A DNA stretch of 64,000 nucleotides. It comes from Siphonodentalium dalli. Taxonomy: Eukaryota > Mollusca > Scaphopoda > Gadilida > Siphonodentaliidae. The position numbers and the translations under genes were made by a program. Location: positions 94,354,707 to 94,418,706 of the forward strand of contig CP136067.1 of the NCBI GenBank assembly GCA_032622095.1, given 5' to 3'. The notes beneath the pieces were generated by a model. That model ran no database searches and was not told where the DNA came from. It worked only from the letters and a program-made list of their open reading frames with translations. Positions 1 to 13,200 of this stretch are shown one piece after another. The stretch's first letter is position 1. Each line of letters opens with the position of its first letter.

Positions 1-139
1 TGTAGCAGTACATTTTAGATTTTAGTAATTAATGGTGTCAAAAGCTTTTTCAAAATGCAATATAAAAATATCAGTTTGAAGAGTTTTGTGCAGGTATAAG
101 GCACAATTGTCTATGGCAGTGACCTGCCGAATAATAGTG

Positions 140-285
140 CATGCATGATTATTTAATTTCAGTCAAAAATACAACCCTGCACTATATTATAAGCAATGAG
201 ACGTATAGTGAAATTGCCTGCATTATTATTAATTTCAGCCGAAAATACAGCCCTGCACAATAATTTGGCCTGCACTAGTATTTGG
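140..285. repeat. Two imperfect tandem copies of a ~95-bp unit
   Basis: ATTTCAGTC/CCGAAAATACAGCCCTGCAC-type sequence occurs twice (about 158-184 and 232-260) in direct order. The rest of 1-448 shows no gene. Confidence 0.5.
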
Positions 286-448
286 CAGTATATCATCTAC
301 AGCAAAAGAATTATCCTATTTCTTCAAAGGAGGTGTAGCCTGAGAGTCTGTACATTTGCCATTTATATTTCCAAAAAGGCTTGGGGTCCTTTTTTATGTT
401 GCCGATCATATTATCCACATAAGATTGGTGGGCAATTTACAAACTTAT

Positions 449-634
449 GGGTGAACATCACCCGAACTTCAATAGGGGCACTTCAATCTGATCCTAGGTC
501 TCCCATAGCAGTTGAGGCCTAAGGCAGAATGAGGATTGGATTTGGTGATGCTAGTCCACAATGCAGGATATCATCACTAATTCACTCTCTGGGGACCTCA
601 TTCTGCAAATGCCAGACACACTAAATCCAGGCTT
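449..634. mobile_element. Family A foldback element, right-hand part
   Basis: Carries the family core GGTGATGCTAG...ATCATCACTAA, GGGGACCTCATTCTGC and the terminal GCCAGACACACTAAATCCAGGCTT. The inner part (GGTGAACATCACCCGAACTTC, CTGATCCTAGGTCTCCCATA) matches the middle of the full copies at 13.1 and 29.3 kb. Confidence 0.8.
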
Positions 635-734
635 GCATTAATCATAACTGTAGTTCAGACATTTGTACATCAGAACCAGTGTATCGATGTATTAAACTGT
701 GTATGATGGTCCAGGATTGTGTATGATATAAAGG

Positions 735-1279
735 TAAAATGAAACAAACTTTCTGATTGGCTGCTTAAAATAATCTCCCTCTGTGTGTATGATTTTACTA
801 GTTATTGAATTTCACTGGTTAGAACATATGGAAAGCCATGTGCTTATAAACCATATAAGGATACCACACAATAGAAAACACAGTAAGTGATGCATAAAAT
901 TATACAGTAGAATATTAATGTATTGACTACTCGCTCTTCCATATTTATTCTTCTCTTAATGGCAGATCAGTCACTTTCGACAAACGATTTCTTGTATTGG
1001 ATGCCAGCTATTTATCCAATCGGACAAGAAGTTATAACCATGCAAGTGTCCCCTTCAGAAATACATTCCAGGTAAATTCATATGCAGAAGTGACAGTTTC
1101 GAACACAATTTCGTAAGTTCGATAAGAAGCTTAAACAATCTTCAAAAAGTGTTATTAAAATCCCTTTTATCACACCGAAGCTGTTAATTGAAAATTAGTT
1201 GAACCGAAGGTGTTTCTGTGAGTGTGAAGCTCTATAAGTATAAATGAAAGTTAATTCCTGTAGCCATACATATAATTCG
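735..1279. repeat. Repeat block shared with 14.5-14.9 kb and 17.5-17.6 kb
   Basis: AATTTCACTGGTTAGAA...GGAAAGCCA..TGCTT and ACACAGTAAGTGATGCATAA recur at 14590-14680; ACCGAAGGTGTTTCTGTGA and ATAATTCGCGG recur at 17540-17615. It continues at 2300-2395. Confidence 0.75.
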
Positions 1280-2299
1280 CGGATCCGGGCCAGCTCGTCC
1301 CAGGGCCCACTCGGTCCAGACGGTTTTTGGGAAGAGCTGGCCCGGCTTTTGTGGCCGAGTTAGCCCGGGAATTAAATTTGTGGATATGAATTTCTTAAGT
1401 TAAGATTATGATATATTTCAGGATGTTGTCTATCAATTTTGACATTTTGATTACTTTAGCAGTTTAGGCATGTTTGTTTACAAAGATAATAGCCACTAAT
1501 AGTCGATTTGAATGAGAAACCGGCAAATTCATGAAAAATCAATATACATGTATTGTACTGTTTTCACATTCTGAATAAATTTCTCTGATTCTCTATCAGT
1601 TCAATCATCTCACTATCACTGGGTTAATTTTGGAAGAAGCCATCATTGTCCCCACTCCTATCAAAACAATATAAGCATATTGTTTACACAGTAACCAGTC
1701 ACGGTCGGCTCATCACAATTTATCACACTTCGATCAGAGGGTGAGATGGCTTCAGAACGTGTGACAGAACTTGTGGTAAGAACTTGTATACTGAATCATT
1801 TGATACAGATCAAGAATCCAGCGCTGGCAAGAGATATTACAGTGCTGGAAACTGAACTTGGTCTGTGTACGTCATCAAGTAAAAGGAACAGTAAGCCATA
1901 ATTAAGAGATCACTGCAATGGGGTTTTGGGTTATTTAGTCAAAATACCCCCGGTGTAGAAAGATGCTATGACATGTGGCATACCGGTACTTGTATAAAAT
2001 GGTATAGATATGTGTATTATTACCAATAAATAATCTAATCTAATGTTCTATGTGTAAACCCAGGTGAGAATTCGTATCCACGGCATTTCAAAGTTTCCTT
2101 TCGTATATTCATATACATGTATTTCTCGTCCGTTTTCCATTCTATTCCATTGCTCATCCACACGGCAGAAGAACTTATCACAGGTTGTTTCCTGAAGAAA
2201 TGCTCTGCATTATTCCTGAAGAATTCGTCGAGGAGTGCCGGCCAACTAACTCAAGAATTCGTCAAACACATATGTGTTATTTTTTATATAAATGTTCGT
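1280..2299. other. About 1.02-kb segment inserted into the 0.7-2.4 kb repeat
   Basis: In the related copy at 17.6 kb the words AATTCGCGG and GTTGAACTGAGG are almost adjacent, whereas here they are about 1 kb apart. The inserted DNA begins with a GC-rich imperfect palindrome (1283-1370, GGGCCAGCTC...GAGCTGGCCC) and holds the doubtful ORF at 1746. No terminal repeats were seen. Confidence 0.6.
1746..1901 (+). CDS. Doubtful 51-aa ORF within a 1-kb inserted segment
   Basis: The ORF starts MASERVTELVVRTCILNHLI and ends with SKRNSKP. It contains two possible splice donors (after 1775, GTG|GTAAGA; and at 1889-1890), so it may instead be a first exon. An AATAAA at 2025-2030 follows about 125 bases behind the stop, then TAATCTAATCTAATG, a pattern also seen at 3' ends of non-LTR elements. 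Not recognised. Confidence 0.2.
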   Translation: MASERVTELVVRTCILNHLIQIKNPALARDITVLETELGLCTSSSKRNSKP

Positions 2300-2395
2300 A
2301 TGTTGAACTGAGGAAACGGGCTTAAATCACATTAAAAATTTAGCTATGTGAGCTCAAATGAGCTATTATCTAATGTGTCACCTGTGCCCGACTTG
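2300..2395. repeat. Right part of the 0.7-kb repeat
   Basis: GTTGAACTGAGGAAA and ATCACATTAAAAATTTAGCT, then GTGACCTGT-like and CCCGACT, match 17618-17720. Confidence 0.75.
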
Positions 2396-2439
2396 CAATC
2401 TTACTGTGTTCACCAGTGTTGATCACTGAAAGGAAACAA

Positions 2440-2764
2440 GACGATTGGTACCTTGGACGATTGGTACCTGGACGTTTCGTACCCACGGGACGATTGGTAC
2501 CAGTCTGGTTTGGACGGTTGGTACCAAGTCAGGGAAGACGATTGGTACCAGACAATTTATTTAATGTTTTACGAAGATATATGTATATATGATGATGTTG
2601 TATATCAGTAGTTTGACTTACTGTAGACATTTGGACCTTTAAAGGTCATTTTTTGGAGCAGATTTAAGTGAAAAATAGCCTTAGATAATTATGACTATAA
2701 CGTCCAGGTAATCGACCCGTGGGTACGAAACGTCCAGGTACCAAACGTACAAGGTACCAATCGT
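2440..2764. mobile_element. GGTACC-rich foldback
   Basis: The left arm (2440-2490: GACGATTGGTACCTTGGACG, ACGTTTCGTACCCACGGG) is the reverse complement of 2700-2764. GGTACC occurs about six times. The right end abuts the next element with no spacer. Confidence 0.75.
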
Positions 2765-5700
2765 CTATATATCAGGTCAGGGAGAACCCAAAATCGGTGT
2801 ACTAAACCTCGATTTGTGTAAATAACCTCGATCGAGGTTCTTCGAGAACATGTGACCACTGGTGATATCCCAGACAGCACAACGACGTCGGCCCGACGTC
2901 GGGTTCCAGACGTCGGCCCAACCGTCGGTATGTCTGTCGGGGCGACGTCGGCCCGACGTCGTTGTGAAATAGAGCTGGTCGGCAACAGGTCGGCACCCGA
3001 CGTTCACTAGATCTCGCCAGAACTGGAGGTCGACATATGGTCGCCTGCCGACGGGAAACTGACCAGTGATAAATAAATCGCGGAATATTTATATATCACG
3101 TACCATATTGATGCCCGAAGTCGTATATTAATCTTTGCTACATAAATTCCACCCTTGAAGGTTTATTGCACGTTCCATGCTTGTATAGTAGTTTTTGAAT
3201 TGATTGTTGTTGTTTTCATACATTGGTCGGTAACACGTCGGTTGCCGACGGATTGCTGACCGAAAAACGTCATTGTCGCTAATATGACGTCGGTGTACGT
3301 CTCGTCTGCTGCGTCAATTTGAAAGCTTCGGTCACATTATTTTCGACTTTAAATTCGTTGCTGATTGGAGCCTAACATTATTATTTCTTCTCTGATGTGG
3401 AAAATTAATCACAATCGGTGTTAATGATTACGCAGAGGACCATGGATACATGGATACATTTCCAGGGCGGAATAATAAAGGTAAGTTTAATATTTATCCA
3501 AAATATATTGCACACTCATGGAAATCATCTGAAGTTCCGGGCTTGATTGGTACCCCTAAATAAAACAGCTTAATATATATAGCCACATTTGTCTCTATTG
3601 TATAGAGTTTCTCATTGTATCAAACAGATTGTTACGTTTTAGACTTTTAGTATGTTAACACGCCAACATTTATTTAATGTTGGTCTATTGTCAGCGCAGT
3701 CGGCAACCCGACGTCGGCCCGACGTTGGTCCGACGTCGGCAATCGACGGTGTCGTATTTATTAATTATTATCTATTGTCAGGTACATACTTACATGTACC
3801 GGTATGTAATGTCTCAAATGTACTTGAATGTCAATTGAAGGTCCAAATTATGTTCTATTTTGTTACATCGCGGCCCAGTTCTGGAGGGATCAACCAATTA
3901 GGTCTACACATTATGCTTAACATTAACGTTATATTCGCCCTCTTTATGCCACAACAAGATTAATATTAGTGATATAATTGAGAACGTTTGGGCCCAGAAC
4001 TTTCTTCGGCATTGATCAATGAAGCGTTTCTTCAATTTCCTTGTTACGATCTAGTCTTCACATCGTATATGTATAAATAAAGGGCACACATGTGCGAAAA
4101 TTCAATGTAGATTGAACCTAGTTCTGACATTAACAGGATTGTCCATGCCATAGGCAGTAACTGTTGATATGGCGTATGGATCAACATAGTGTCACCTTCT
4201 TCCAAATCACGTCAACAAAGTTAACGTTAAAAGTTCTAATGAGCCATGTCCGTTTAAATTGTTGTAATGTATTCTATTTATATAACCGTTACATGCATAT
4301 TCCTGGATTGGATATTAGGGCAACAGTCTCTTTTGTTAAAAAAAAATGCATGTTAAAATTTAATATATGCATGATGAAAGCGAAGAGCGTTTAGCAAGCG
4401 CTATTATGAATTGCACGAATATACTATTGGCAAAAACAATTGTTTCTATTGACATGCCACATCGGTCCTCCCGCCCGTCTGTCCCAAGAGATAACTCGGC
4501 CATATATTAGTATTATAGGTCATCAGATATCTTTAAACATTGAAAGGTATGTTGGTCAGCATTGGGGTCGATCGGGTACTTTCAAGTGTGCAAGTGTGTT
4601 TAGTAGTTCCCTCTATATCTTTACAGGACCACTGTTGGATATGGTAATAACAGCGTATAACGCCCGTGAATGGAGATGTTGGTGTGTGCATGGGACATCG
4701 ATGTAAATGGTTGTCTCAAGGGAGCAATGTCGGTCGTCTTAAAACTTGCTGCATGATGGTGACAAATTAATTGTATGTTAGAAGCAGGATACATGTATCA
4801 GAGAATTAAATGGAGACACGGACCCAGTGTATATGAGTGTTAATGATTGCTTCAAATGCGCTTGCTTCAGTGAGTGAACACATTCTCATTTCTTATCGAC
4901 ATGGCTATGCATGTATCGATCGTAATGGCACATTGAGATGTCCCTCAACTCGGATCAACCTTGAAAATCGATCCTGATTTTCGCATATATCGGGGTTCAA
5001 ATCGTGACAACCTAATCTAGCCCAGATTGCGATGATCTAGGAATCGTTCACGATACATATGGGAGATTTCCGTGTGCTGCATGGTGTTTATCATTCTGCA
5101 CGTTGTTCCCCGAAGAGGAGTATATCACATTACGTATACGTATGTGACATGAGGTGTGAATCCAGAGTCCCTACATGCATGTGAAAAATCCCACCATGCA
5201 GACTGAACTCTCGGTCGAACTATATACTAGTATGCGTAGATATATATGATGTGAACTGGAAAGTTTATCGGAATTTCGGAGTATTGGAGCTTCGTGTTAC
5301 AGAGTTTTGGACCTTCAGGCAATCGAACCCAAGAAGATTAGGCCGGAAAAATCTTAGTACAGGAAACTCTGGGATATAAAATTTCAATTTCAAAATTCCA
5401 GACATTATGTCTAAAGCAAGTCTGACAAATTTCACAGAGAACTATATACATGCGGGCTGATTTATTAGAGACAAGTTAAGCACCATTTCGGACACCGTTG
5501 TGTAAATATTTAACACTACTGATCGATCCACTATGAGTATATACATAATAAATACCGTTATACGTGTTTTTGCGTTGATTTTTAACATTATAAATTGTTG
5601 GCAGCTATTTGCGGTCTGGGTCGTATATACGCAATCCTATAATTTTCCACTTGAATTATATATATCCCTATCAATATCAGTAGCTTTGTTTGATTTGTAA

Positions 5701-5994
5701 TGTATAATTATATCAACACGATTAAACATTGACAATTAGCCATTTTTCTTCTGGCATTTATAACCGTTTCAAAATTTGTTTTGTGACTTGTTGGTTAACC
5801 GGAAATTCACAGAGAATTACAATCGTTTTAGTCTTGTTAGTTTAGTTTGCAATTATAGTAAATAGAGCTCAGTAGTTCAATTGACCACAAACTGGATCAC
5901 CGACAATTATTTACTCCATATCTACTAGTATGCCCGTGTCGTAGCTATTGAGTAGATATTCATGCATGGCATGATCAAGACCACGAAAAGCCTT

Positions 5995-6255
5995 TGTGCC
6001 GACTGTGGTCGGCATGGCGTCGGCTGCCAGCCATTTGCCAACGTCGGCTGCCGACGTCATAGCCTACGGCCACGCCGACGGTCGGGCCGACGTCGGCAAA
6101 TTACATCAAACCGACGTTGGTCGGCATGACGTCGACTGCCAACCATATGCCGACGTCGACTGCCGACGTCGGACCGACGTCATAGCCGACAGCCACACCG
6201 ACCGTCGGACCGACGTCGGCAGCCAACGTCGGGCTGCCGTCGCTGCCGACGTCGG
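5995..6255. repeat. ACGTCGG/CCGACGT cluster, right subterminal
   Basis: About 20 overlapping copies of GCCGACGTCGGC-like palindromes, strikingly CpG-rich against AT-rich flanks; apparent open frames here are repeat artefacts. Confidence 0.85.
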
Positions 6256-6292
6256 GTGGCTATCTGGGATAGTGTGTAGTATATTTGATCTT

Positions 6293-6395
6293 ACACCTAT
6301 GGGAGGCCAATTTCACATTTAATAATTAATTGTGCTTGATTGCACTCAAGCACAATTAATTATTAAATGTGAATTTGGCCTCCCATAGGTGTAAG
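6293..6395. repeat. Near-perfect 100-bp hairpin
   Basis: CACCTATGGGAGGCCAA...TTAATTGTGCTTGA is followed at once by its reverse complement, with a very short loop around ATTGCA. It looks like a small MITE inserted in the 3.85-kb element. Confidence 0.85.
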
Positions 6396-7129
6396 ATGAA
6401 ACACTGTGAAATACTCCACACTACCGTAGCCTATATCACTTACACTACATTACTTCCATTAGTATCATATTTGGTTTAGAGTGTTTCCCCTTATATCAGG
6501 GGTGTATGTTTTGACCAGTGGTCACATGGTCTCGAAGAACCTCGATCAAGGTTTTTAACACAAATCGAGGTTTAGTACATCGATTTTGGGTTCTCCCTGA
6601 CCTGTATATATAGAAGCCCACTGAAATTGTGAATTTATTTAGTGGGGCAGTGTAGAATTTAGAAAGTTTTGGGGAAGGGTGTCACTTAGGTTTTCCAACA
6701 GAACCTGCCACTTGCACTACACAAATACATGTCATATGTATCGAACCTACCAACACTCAATAAATCGACTTTTTCCCATGAAGTTGATGGAATCGATTTT
6801 GTTCCTGAAGTTCCACTTGATTGTTTTTAATCGGGTTTCACAGAACAACACTTATTATTGAACGGAGTATCAAAACATAGTTTGGTGTTACATGAACAAC
6901 AGCGGCTACTAGCGAAATATAACATGACGATAGTTATAGTATAAATGTCGATGATTGTACATGTATAAGGCACCGAGTCATAGTATCACAAACCGTTATA
7001 CCGAGCGGAAGTAACCACAAAACAACCAAAATTATATCGATCGACCTATGATATGCCCCGTTTTGGGAGACCTGAATAATTTTTGCCGAAACATAATCAT
7101 AAAGAAGGAGTCACGTTTTTAGTTAAATC

Positions 7130-7214
7130 ATGAGTGCAAAAACTCAAATTAGGACAGACAAAAGAAAATCCAAGGCCAATAAGTTTAAAACGTTTATTGG
7201 CAGTAAGACAGAAG
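7130..7214 (+). CDS. CCDC59: CCDC59 exon 1 (coding part)
   Basis: The ATG at 7130-7132 opens MSAKTQIRTDKRKSK, then NKFKTFIGSKTE. The donor reads GAAG|GTAAAT and ends in phase 1, so the split codon completes to glycine with exon 2. The 5' leader upstream is not delimited; no TATA box is evident. Confidence 0.88.
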
Positions 7215-10200
7215 GTAAATTATTCTACATATGTGAAACGGAGTTGTTTTAATATTCTTGTCACCAAATTTCGAATTATAATTTCCAATCCAAGTTCCGG
7301 TCCGACGACTTGCAATACCAGGACCCGATTTACGGAGTTACCATATCTATAAGAGTACGTTCAGACGTAAGTGGAGGAATCGGTGCGACGAAATCGTGGA
7401 TAGTTTGTTCAGACGATTGCGATGTCGTCGTGCATTATGATATCGTAGGTTGTTCCTAAAGCATGTGATTGACTACCCTACGGTCATTTCCAGCTACGAC
7501 TTTTACGTACACACGACTGCGATTACGTCGCAAGTGGAGGTAACCAAGGATACGCCACGATTTCCCATCTAAAATCAAACAGCGCTTGATATTATTTTAT
7601 GACCTACGATTTTGACGTGAGCATTCCAACTACAGGTTACTTCCTACGACGGAAATCTTGCCACTTACGATTGTATCGTGGTCGTCTGAACGTTCACTAA
7701 CAGGTCAGGAATATCCTGAATTTACATTTGAAGTTGTATTCAAGTATAATATGGATCTAAATTTGTCAGTGGGAATTAAAGCCACTACTTCCTGTTTTAA
7801 TTGGTGGAAATTATGTGATCGTCCATCCCAGTGTGCATGTACAGCCTGTTGGCTAAGTGTACCTTCAGACGACCACGATACAATTGTAAGTGGAAAGATT
7901 TCCGTCGTAGGAAGTAACCGGTAGCTGGACTGCGCATGCGCACGTCAAAATCGTAGGTCATAAAATAATATCAGGCACTGTTTGATTTTAGATGCGAAAT
8001 CGTGGCGTATCCTTGGATACCTCCACTTGCGACGTAATCGCAGCCGTGTGTACGTAAAAATCGTAGCTGGGAATGATCGTAGGGTAGTCAATCACATGCT
8101 TTAGAACAACCTACGATATCATAATGCACATGACATCGCAATCGTCTGAACAAACTATCTACGATCTCGTCGGGCCCGATTCCTCCACTTACGATTGTAT
8201 CGTGGTCGTCTGAAGTTACACTAAGTTTTGCACCAACTGTTACCTGTATCTTTATGAGTACGTCCCGTGACCAGTTTCGCTTTTATGGAATGGTGGATAA
8301 TACGATTTATTTAATAATCACTGTTCACACAAGTATACACTTCCAAATGAAATTGACATGGGTACACTTTCGTATGGGAGACCTTTTTTGCATTTATTAA
8401 CCAATTGCGCTTAAGTCTAATTGATTTACGCTTAAGCTGTACATTTTGGCGGTGTTACGACACTGTAAAAATGGCTAATGAGTATGGGAGGTTACTCTTT
8501 GTGGCCAAAAACATATTGGTAGTCTTTGCATGTGGGGGAAAACAAAAAAATTAAAACATCATTTATGGGTACGGTATGCCTTATGGTTATATTGCACTGG
8601 AGTGCATGGGTGGCAATTCACACCTGATTGTGTTTGTTATGATGACCTTAATAGTGTTTGAATGTGTATCCATTCATTCACCGGTATGCCGTGACCAGGC
8701 ATCTGATTGGACGCATAAGCGTGACAATAAAATTGTGTGTGCTGAGAGCGGGTCCCTATCATTTCTATTTCAACAGCCGAGGGCATCGGTGGCCAAAATC
8801 TTAAGTGTAATAGAATTATTATGCTTAAGCATAATTCATTTACACTTAAGCGTAATTCATTTATGCTTAAGCGTAATTCATTTATGCTTAAGCGTAATTC
8901 ATTTTAATTATGCTTAAGCGTTAATGAGTTATGCTTGTTCTGAGAATTTTCAACATACAAATATCGTTCCCGCCAGTCAAAAATAAATTTTAATGGGATG
9001 TGTAATCTTTATTCAGTTCATCATCTTGCCATAGATAGTTCATTTTATGTTGACTACTTCACACAGAGAATGATAATAAGTTCGTTATGGATGTCAAAGT
9101 ACATGTTGACCTCCTTAGCAAAATATCAGTAAGCTCCGCTCACAACAATCCAGATCCAACGGAGAATAAAATCTCCCAAACCAATCCTCGATGACTGACA
9201 GGTGTGCATGCGCTGATGAGATAGCACGAGATACATGACTTTGTTTTTTTTATATTGCCAGCAGAGTTCCATTTAAAATCTGCATTATCCTTGAAATATT
9301 GTGGTCATATACAAATGTGGTTAGGCATAATAGCCGTGAATTCGAGATTATATACGGACAATTTATATTATTAAAAATCCTTGAATTAAATAAACTTACC
9401 TGCATATATTAAATTTGTTTTAAACAAAAAAAAGGATGATACATATCAGCAATATCGGTACTTGACTGACTTGAAATTACAGGGACGATCTTATTCCAAA
9501 ATAAAATGAACATATGGCCAATTTCTTAATAAATTAATGCATTTTATAAGCCAACAAGACACTTGAAGACAGATAAAAAAATTGCCATTATATGACAAAA
9601 TATCTCACCGTCATATCGTTCGTAAAGATGTCCCGACGTATCGCCAGTGGAATCCAAGGCACCGTTCCGTTTTGTTTATGACCACCTCCACCATGTTATG
9701 TTGCGTTGGTGGTTATCTTGACCGGGTTTTGTTGCGTTGACAGCTACACCGATTGCATTATATTGCATCGATGGCTACCTTGACCGCGTTTAAAATTACA
9801 ACCGCTTTGGAGTAATGTTACGACCGCGTTCCATTAATGCTAGAACCATATTGATGGTCATTTTACAACATGGTCTCACAGCGGTTCCAACGCGGTTGAG
9901 AGGGACACTTATTTTGAGAATATGTGTACACTCTCATTGAACTCCCCTCAAGATGAAATGGATGCAACCACATTACTAATGCCGGTAACCTACATCAGAT
10001 TATACCAATATACCTGTCAGAGATAAGATAGTTGAAGAACCCAATTACTCTTAAGCATATCAATTAATATTGTTATGATATCATTAATTTCTTTTATAAT
10101 GCAATAATCAAGTGGGACATTTTTTCGTTACTATTTTCATATTGAGTTATCCTGCATGCTATGCTCAGAACGAACGCAAGCCGTTAAATTGATTGTATGT

Positions 10201-13200
10201 ATATTATGCCAGAAAATTTGAAATAAAATCAATATTAATTGATAGAAGCGTTTCCAGACAGGGGTCTTCGATTCATATTTATTATTTTATACCCAGGAAA
10301 CTATATAAAACTTGCTATAGGAAAAGTAAGGACCATCTTTAATAATAATCAACTGTTTTTTTTATTAAAAGGCTGGCACTGTAGCTACAATGTAGGCTTG
10401 TCATGATTATTCAATTAATCGACTAACCTTCGACAGGTGTGGTAGTCGACTGTTATTTACTTTCGTCGACGAATCGCCCCGGGGGAGGGGGGGTGTGGGT
10501 ATGGTCCTGTATGTGAGCAGGACTATGCATGCACTGATGGTCCAATGACGTGCCTGGAAGAAACATTTAACAGCTTATGCAGCACAATTTACCTCCTGGC
10601 CGCCTGTTCTCTCATCAGACTTGTCCCAATGCAGCTTCCTTTGCCTTTGATGTCGCAGCCGACATTTGGCGATCATCTTCAAAGAATTCTGTGTGCAACA
10701 TGTTCTCACAGTCCTTGTCAGGCCAGCGGCTTTCTTTGCTTTTGATGTCAGCGCTGACGCAACTTTTTATAGAAAATGTCCAGGTTATACATGGCAATAA
10801 ATGTGACTGCATCACCGTCACCCCCCCCACAAAAGATAAAATATCTGCCACTCTCTACATAAGTCCTTGTTAACTGCAGTGCAAGTGCATGCCTTTCGCT
10901 GCAGTTTCGCTCTTTTAGCGAACTTAATGCGAAGCACATGCTCTGCCGAAATACATATCGGTGACTCGTAGCTGAGATTAGCTTTACTTCATGCAATTTT
11001 GCACAGTTTCTGTCACGTCGTGTGTGAAGTTTGCAGAAACATCGGGCTCATCAGCAATTCTGGGCAGTGTTTAATAGTAAGGGCATGTTAATAACTAAAT
11101 CGAGACGAATGAGAGCATTAGTGTTTGTTATGAAAAAAAATAGGGAACACTGAAAGTTTATAACTGTGTTCAGAATGGATGTAAAGTAATCATCGTAATT
11201 TCGCATTGATCACTTGTTCATCTGGATGTAATATAGGGTGAATATATGAATGATTAATCGACTAACCGTTGACTATACCAGTTGATTACTTGATTCTGAA
11301 ATATTCGTGGCAACCCTAATTGTAACAGAAATGTTTACATAATAAAGGTTTTAGCATGCGGCGACTCATGATCAATAACAAAAATAAGAACAAGTTTTAT
11401 CTATTTTTTCATTTTCTTCTTAGTTGCAATGGTTGTACAATATTTCACATTTACCCAATAACAATAGTATGTCCCTTTCACTGAAGATCGCAGAACATGA
11501 CATGACCCTCTGACGATAATCACTTTCAAATTTCAGGACAGGGATTTGCAGATAAACGGAAAAATAAGGCAAAAAATGAATACCTCAATCTTCTTCGGAA
11601 AGAAAAGAAGAAAGAAGTGTATGAACAAAAGAGAACTGGAGAAACATCTCATAAAGAAACTGGGTCAAAACAGAAAGAAACGAAACAGAAAGAAATGAAA
11701 CAGAAGGATCATAAACAGAAAGAATATAAACAGAAAGAATATAAACAGAAAGAATATGTACAGAAAGAATATAAACAGAGAGCGGCACACTTCAAAGGCC
11801 AGAAAGGGTAAGGTATCACCAGGGTTTCCGCTAGATGGTCAGTGGGTCTCTAGCTCAGATTTTCCCTCCCACACATACTATACCCATACATGTCCCTTTC
11901 CAAAGATTAAATGATAACATATTTATACCAGTATCTCCCAATCATATTTGTACCAGTATCTCCCACAAAACCCAAATGGGAATTATGAACAAAAGTAGTT
12001 TTATTTGCCAGCTAAAGCTGACCACCAGAGAACAATTTCATTGAAAAAAAACTCTCCCATGATACATACATTGACAGTTATTACAGGATATACATATTTT
12101 ACATACAGTATCAATGTTATATATTTCCAATGAAAACACCCTTGCATTACTTAAAGGCCTATTTAATTTTCGAGTAACTGATTATTTCTGTAATAGTGCC
12201 TTTTTATACAGTTTTAATAACAATCTATGCCATAAAATATGATTAAAGTACTATAATTCATCACTATTTGGAACATCTGTGTCTCAGAGGGTGTCCATAG
12301 AATAATAGAAAATAGCCGAAATATAGAGAATTCAAACTATAGTTTATTTTCAATTGAAGGGGAATAACTCTATATCTTATTCCCCTTCCATTGAAAATGA
12401 AAGACTTTGCAGAAACTTGAGCACAGAACAGACTCCAGTATCTCAACAAAAACAACATATTCACAGTTTATTACATCAAATAAGTTGAAAATACAATGTT
12501 TTGGAGCTTCCTCTTTCAAATGGTATATAATATGACATATATTTTATATATTGTGAACTGGTGGTTCGAAAATTAAGTGGGCCTTTAACCTTTCAGTTTG
12601 TTTTAAAATAAAACTACAATTGCAATACCTTGAATTTGTATCCCTTAGGGAGCCTCGCATGCACTTATATATATTGATCTGGTCCATTCTCCATTTGATG
12701 GTTGTTTTGATAATAAATGTGCAGATGGCACTGGATCTATTCAATCAATATGAGGGAATATTGAGTCATCATAAGTTTAAACAGACATCGAAGCCTAAAG
12801 TTAAGCTGTGTCAGTATACACTCATATGGTCTATTATCCAATTGGATGGTTGTTTTGATCATAAACGTGCAGATGACACAGGTCAATTTGAGGGCATATT
12901 GAGTCGTCATAACTAATTTCAGCCACAATATACTGTAGATAACATCTTCATATTCATCATTGTGTTTGCATTCCAGAAGTGGTAAAGGATTGAACAAATT
13001 CTCAAAAGTCAAGAAAGAATTTGAGACCAAAAAAGAAAAATTACGTGAAAAATATGAGGTGAGTATAAATTTCAAGCGAATTAAAACGACTAATCTGTTC
13101 CAACCAAGCCTGCAAATAGTGTGTCTGTCATTGGCAGAATGAGGTCGCCAGAGGGTGAATATAGAGATGCTATCCCGCATGGTGGGCTAGCATCACCAAA

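Larger units (their letters stand above)
2765..6612. mobile_element. 3.85-kb TIR element with ACGTCGG-rich ends, no transposase
   Basis: Terminal inverted repeats of about 90 bp: TATATATCAGGTCAGGGAG on the left is matched inverted at the right end (CTCCCTGACCTGTATATATA), with ATCGAGGTTC...AGAACCTCGAT inside. Clusters of palindromic (G)ACGTCGG words lie near both ends (2878-2965, 3225-3300, 3700-3745; 5995-6255). The interior 3760-5990 shows no coding sequence or recognised domain, so it is non-autonomous or an assembled composite. Confidence 0.75.

Noticed and set aside
10545-10873. Possible hAT transposase fragment
   Set aside because: The terminus CGTGGCAACCCTAA and ATTAATCGACTAACC words suggested hAT, but no BED zinc finger or dimerisation domain could be read in any frame.
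12737-13180. 147-residue minus-strand open frame
   Set aside because: Antisense of CCDC59 exon 3 and a two-copy tandem repeat.
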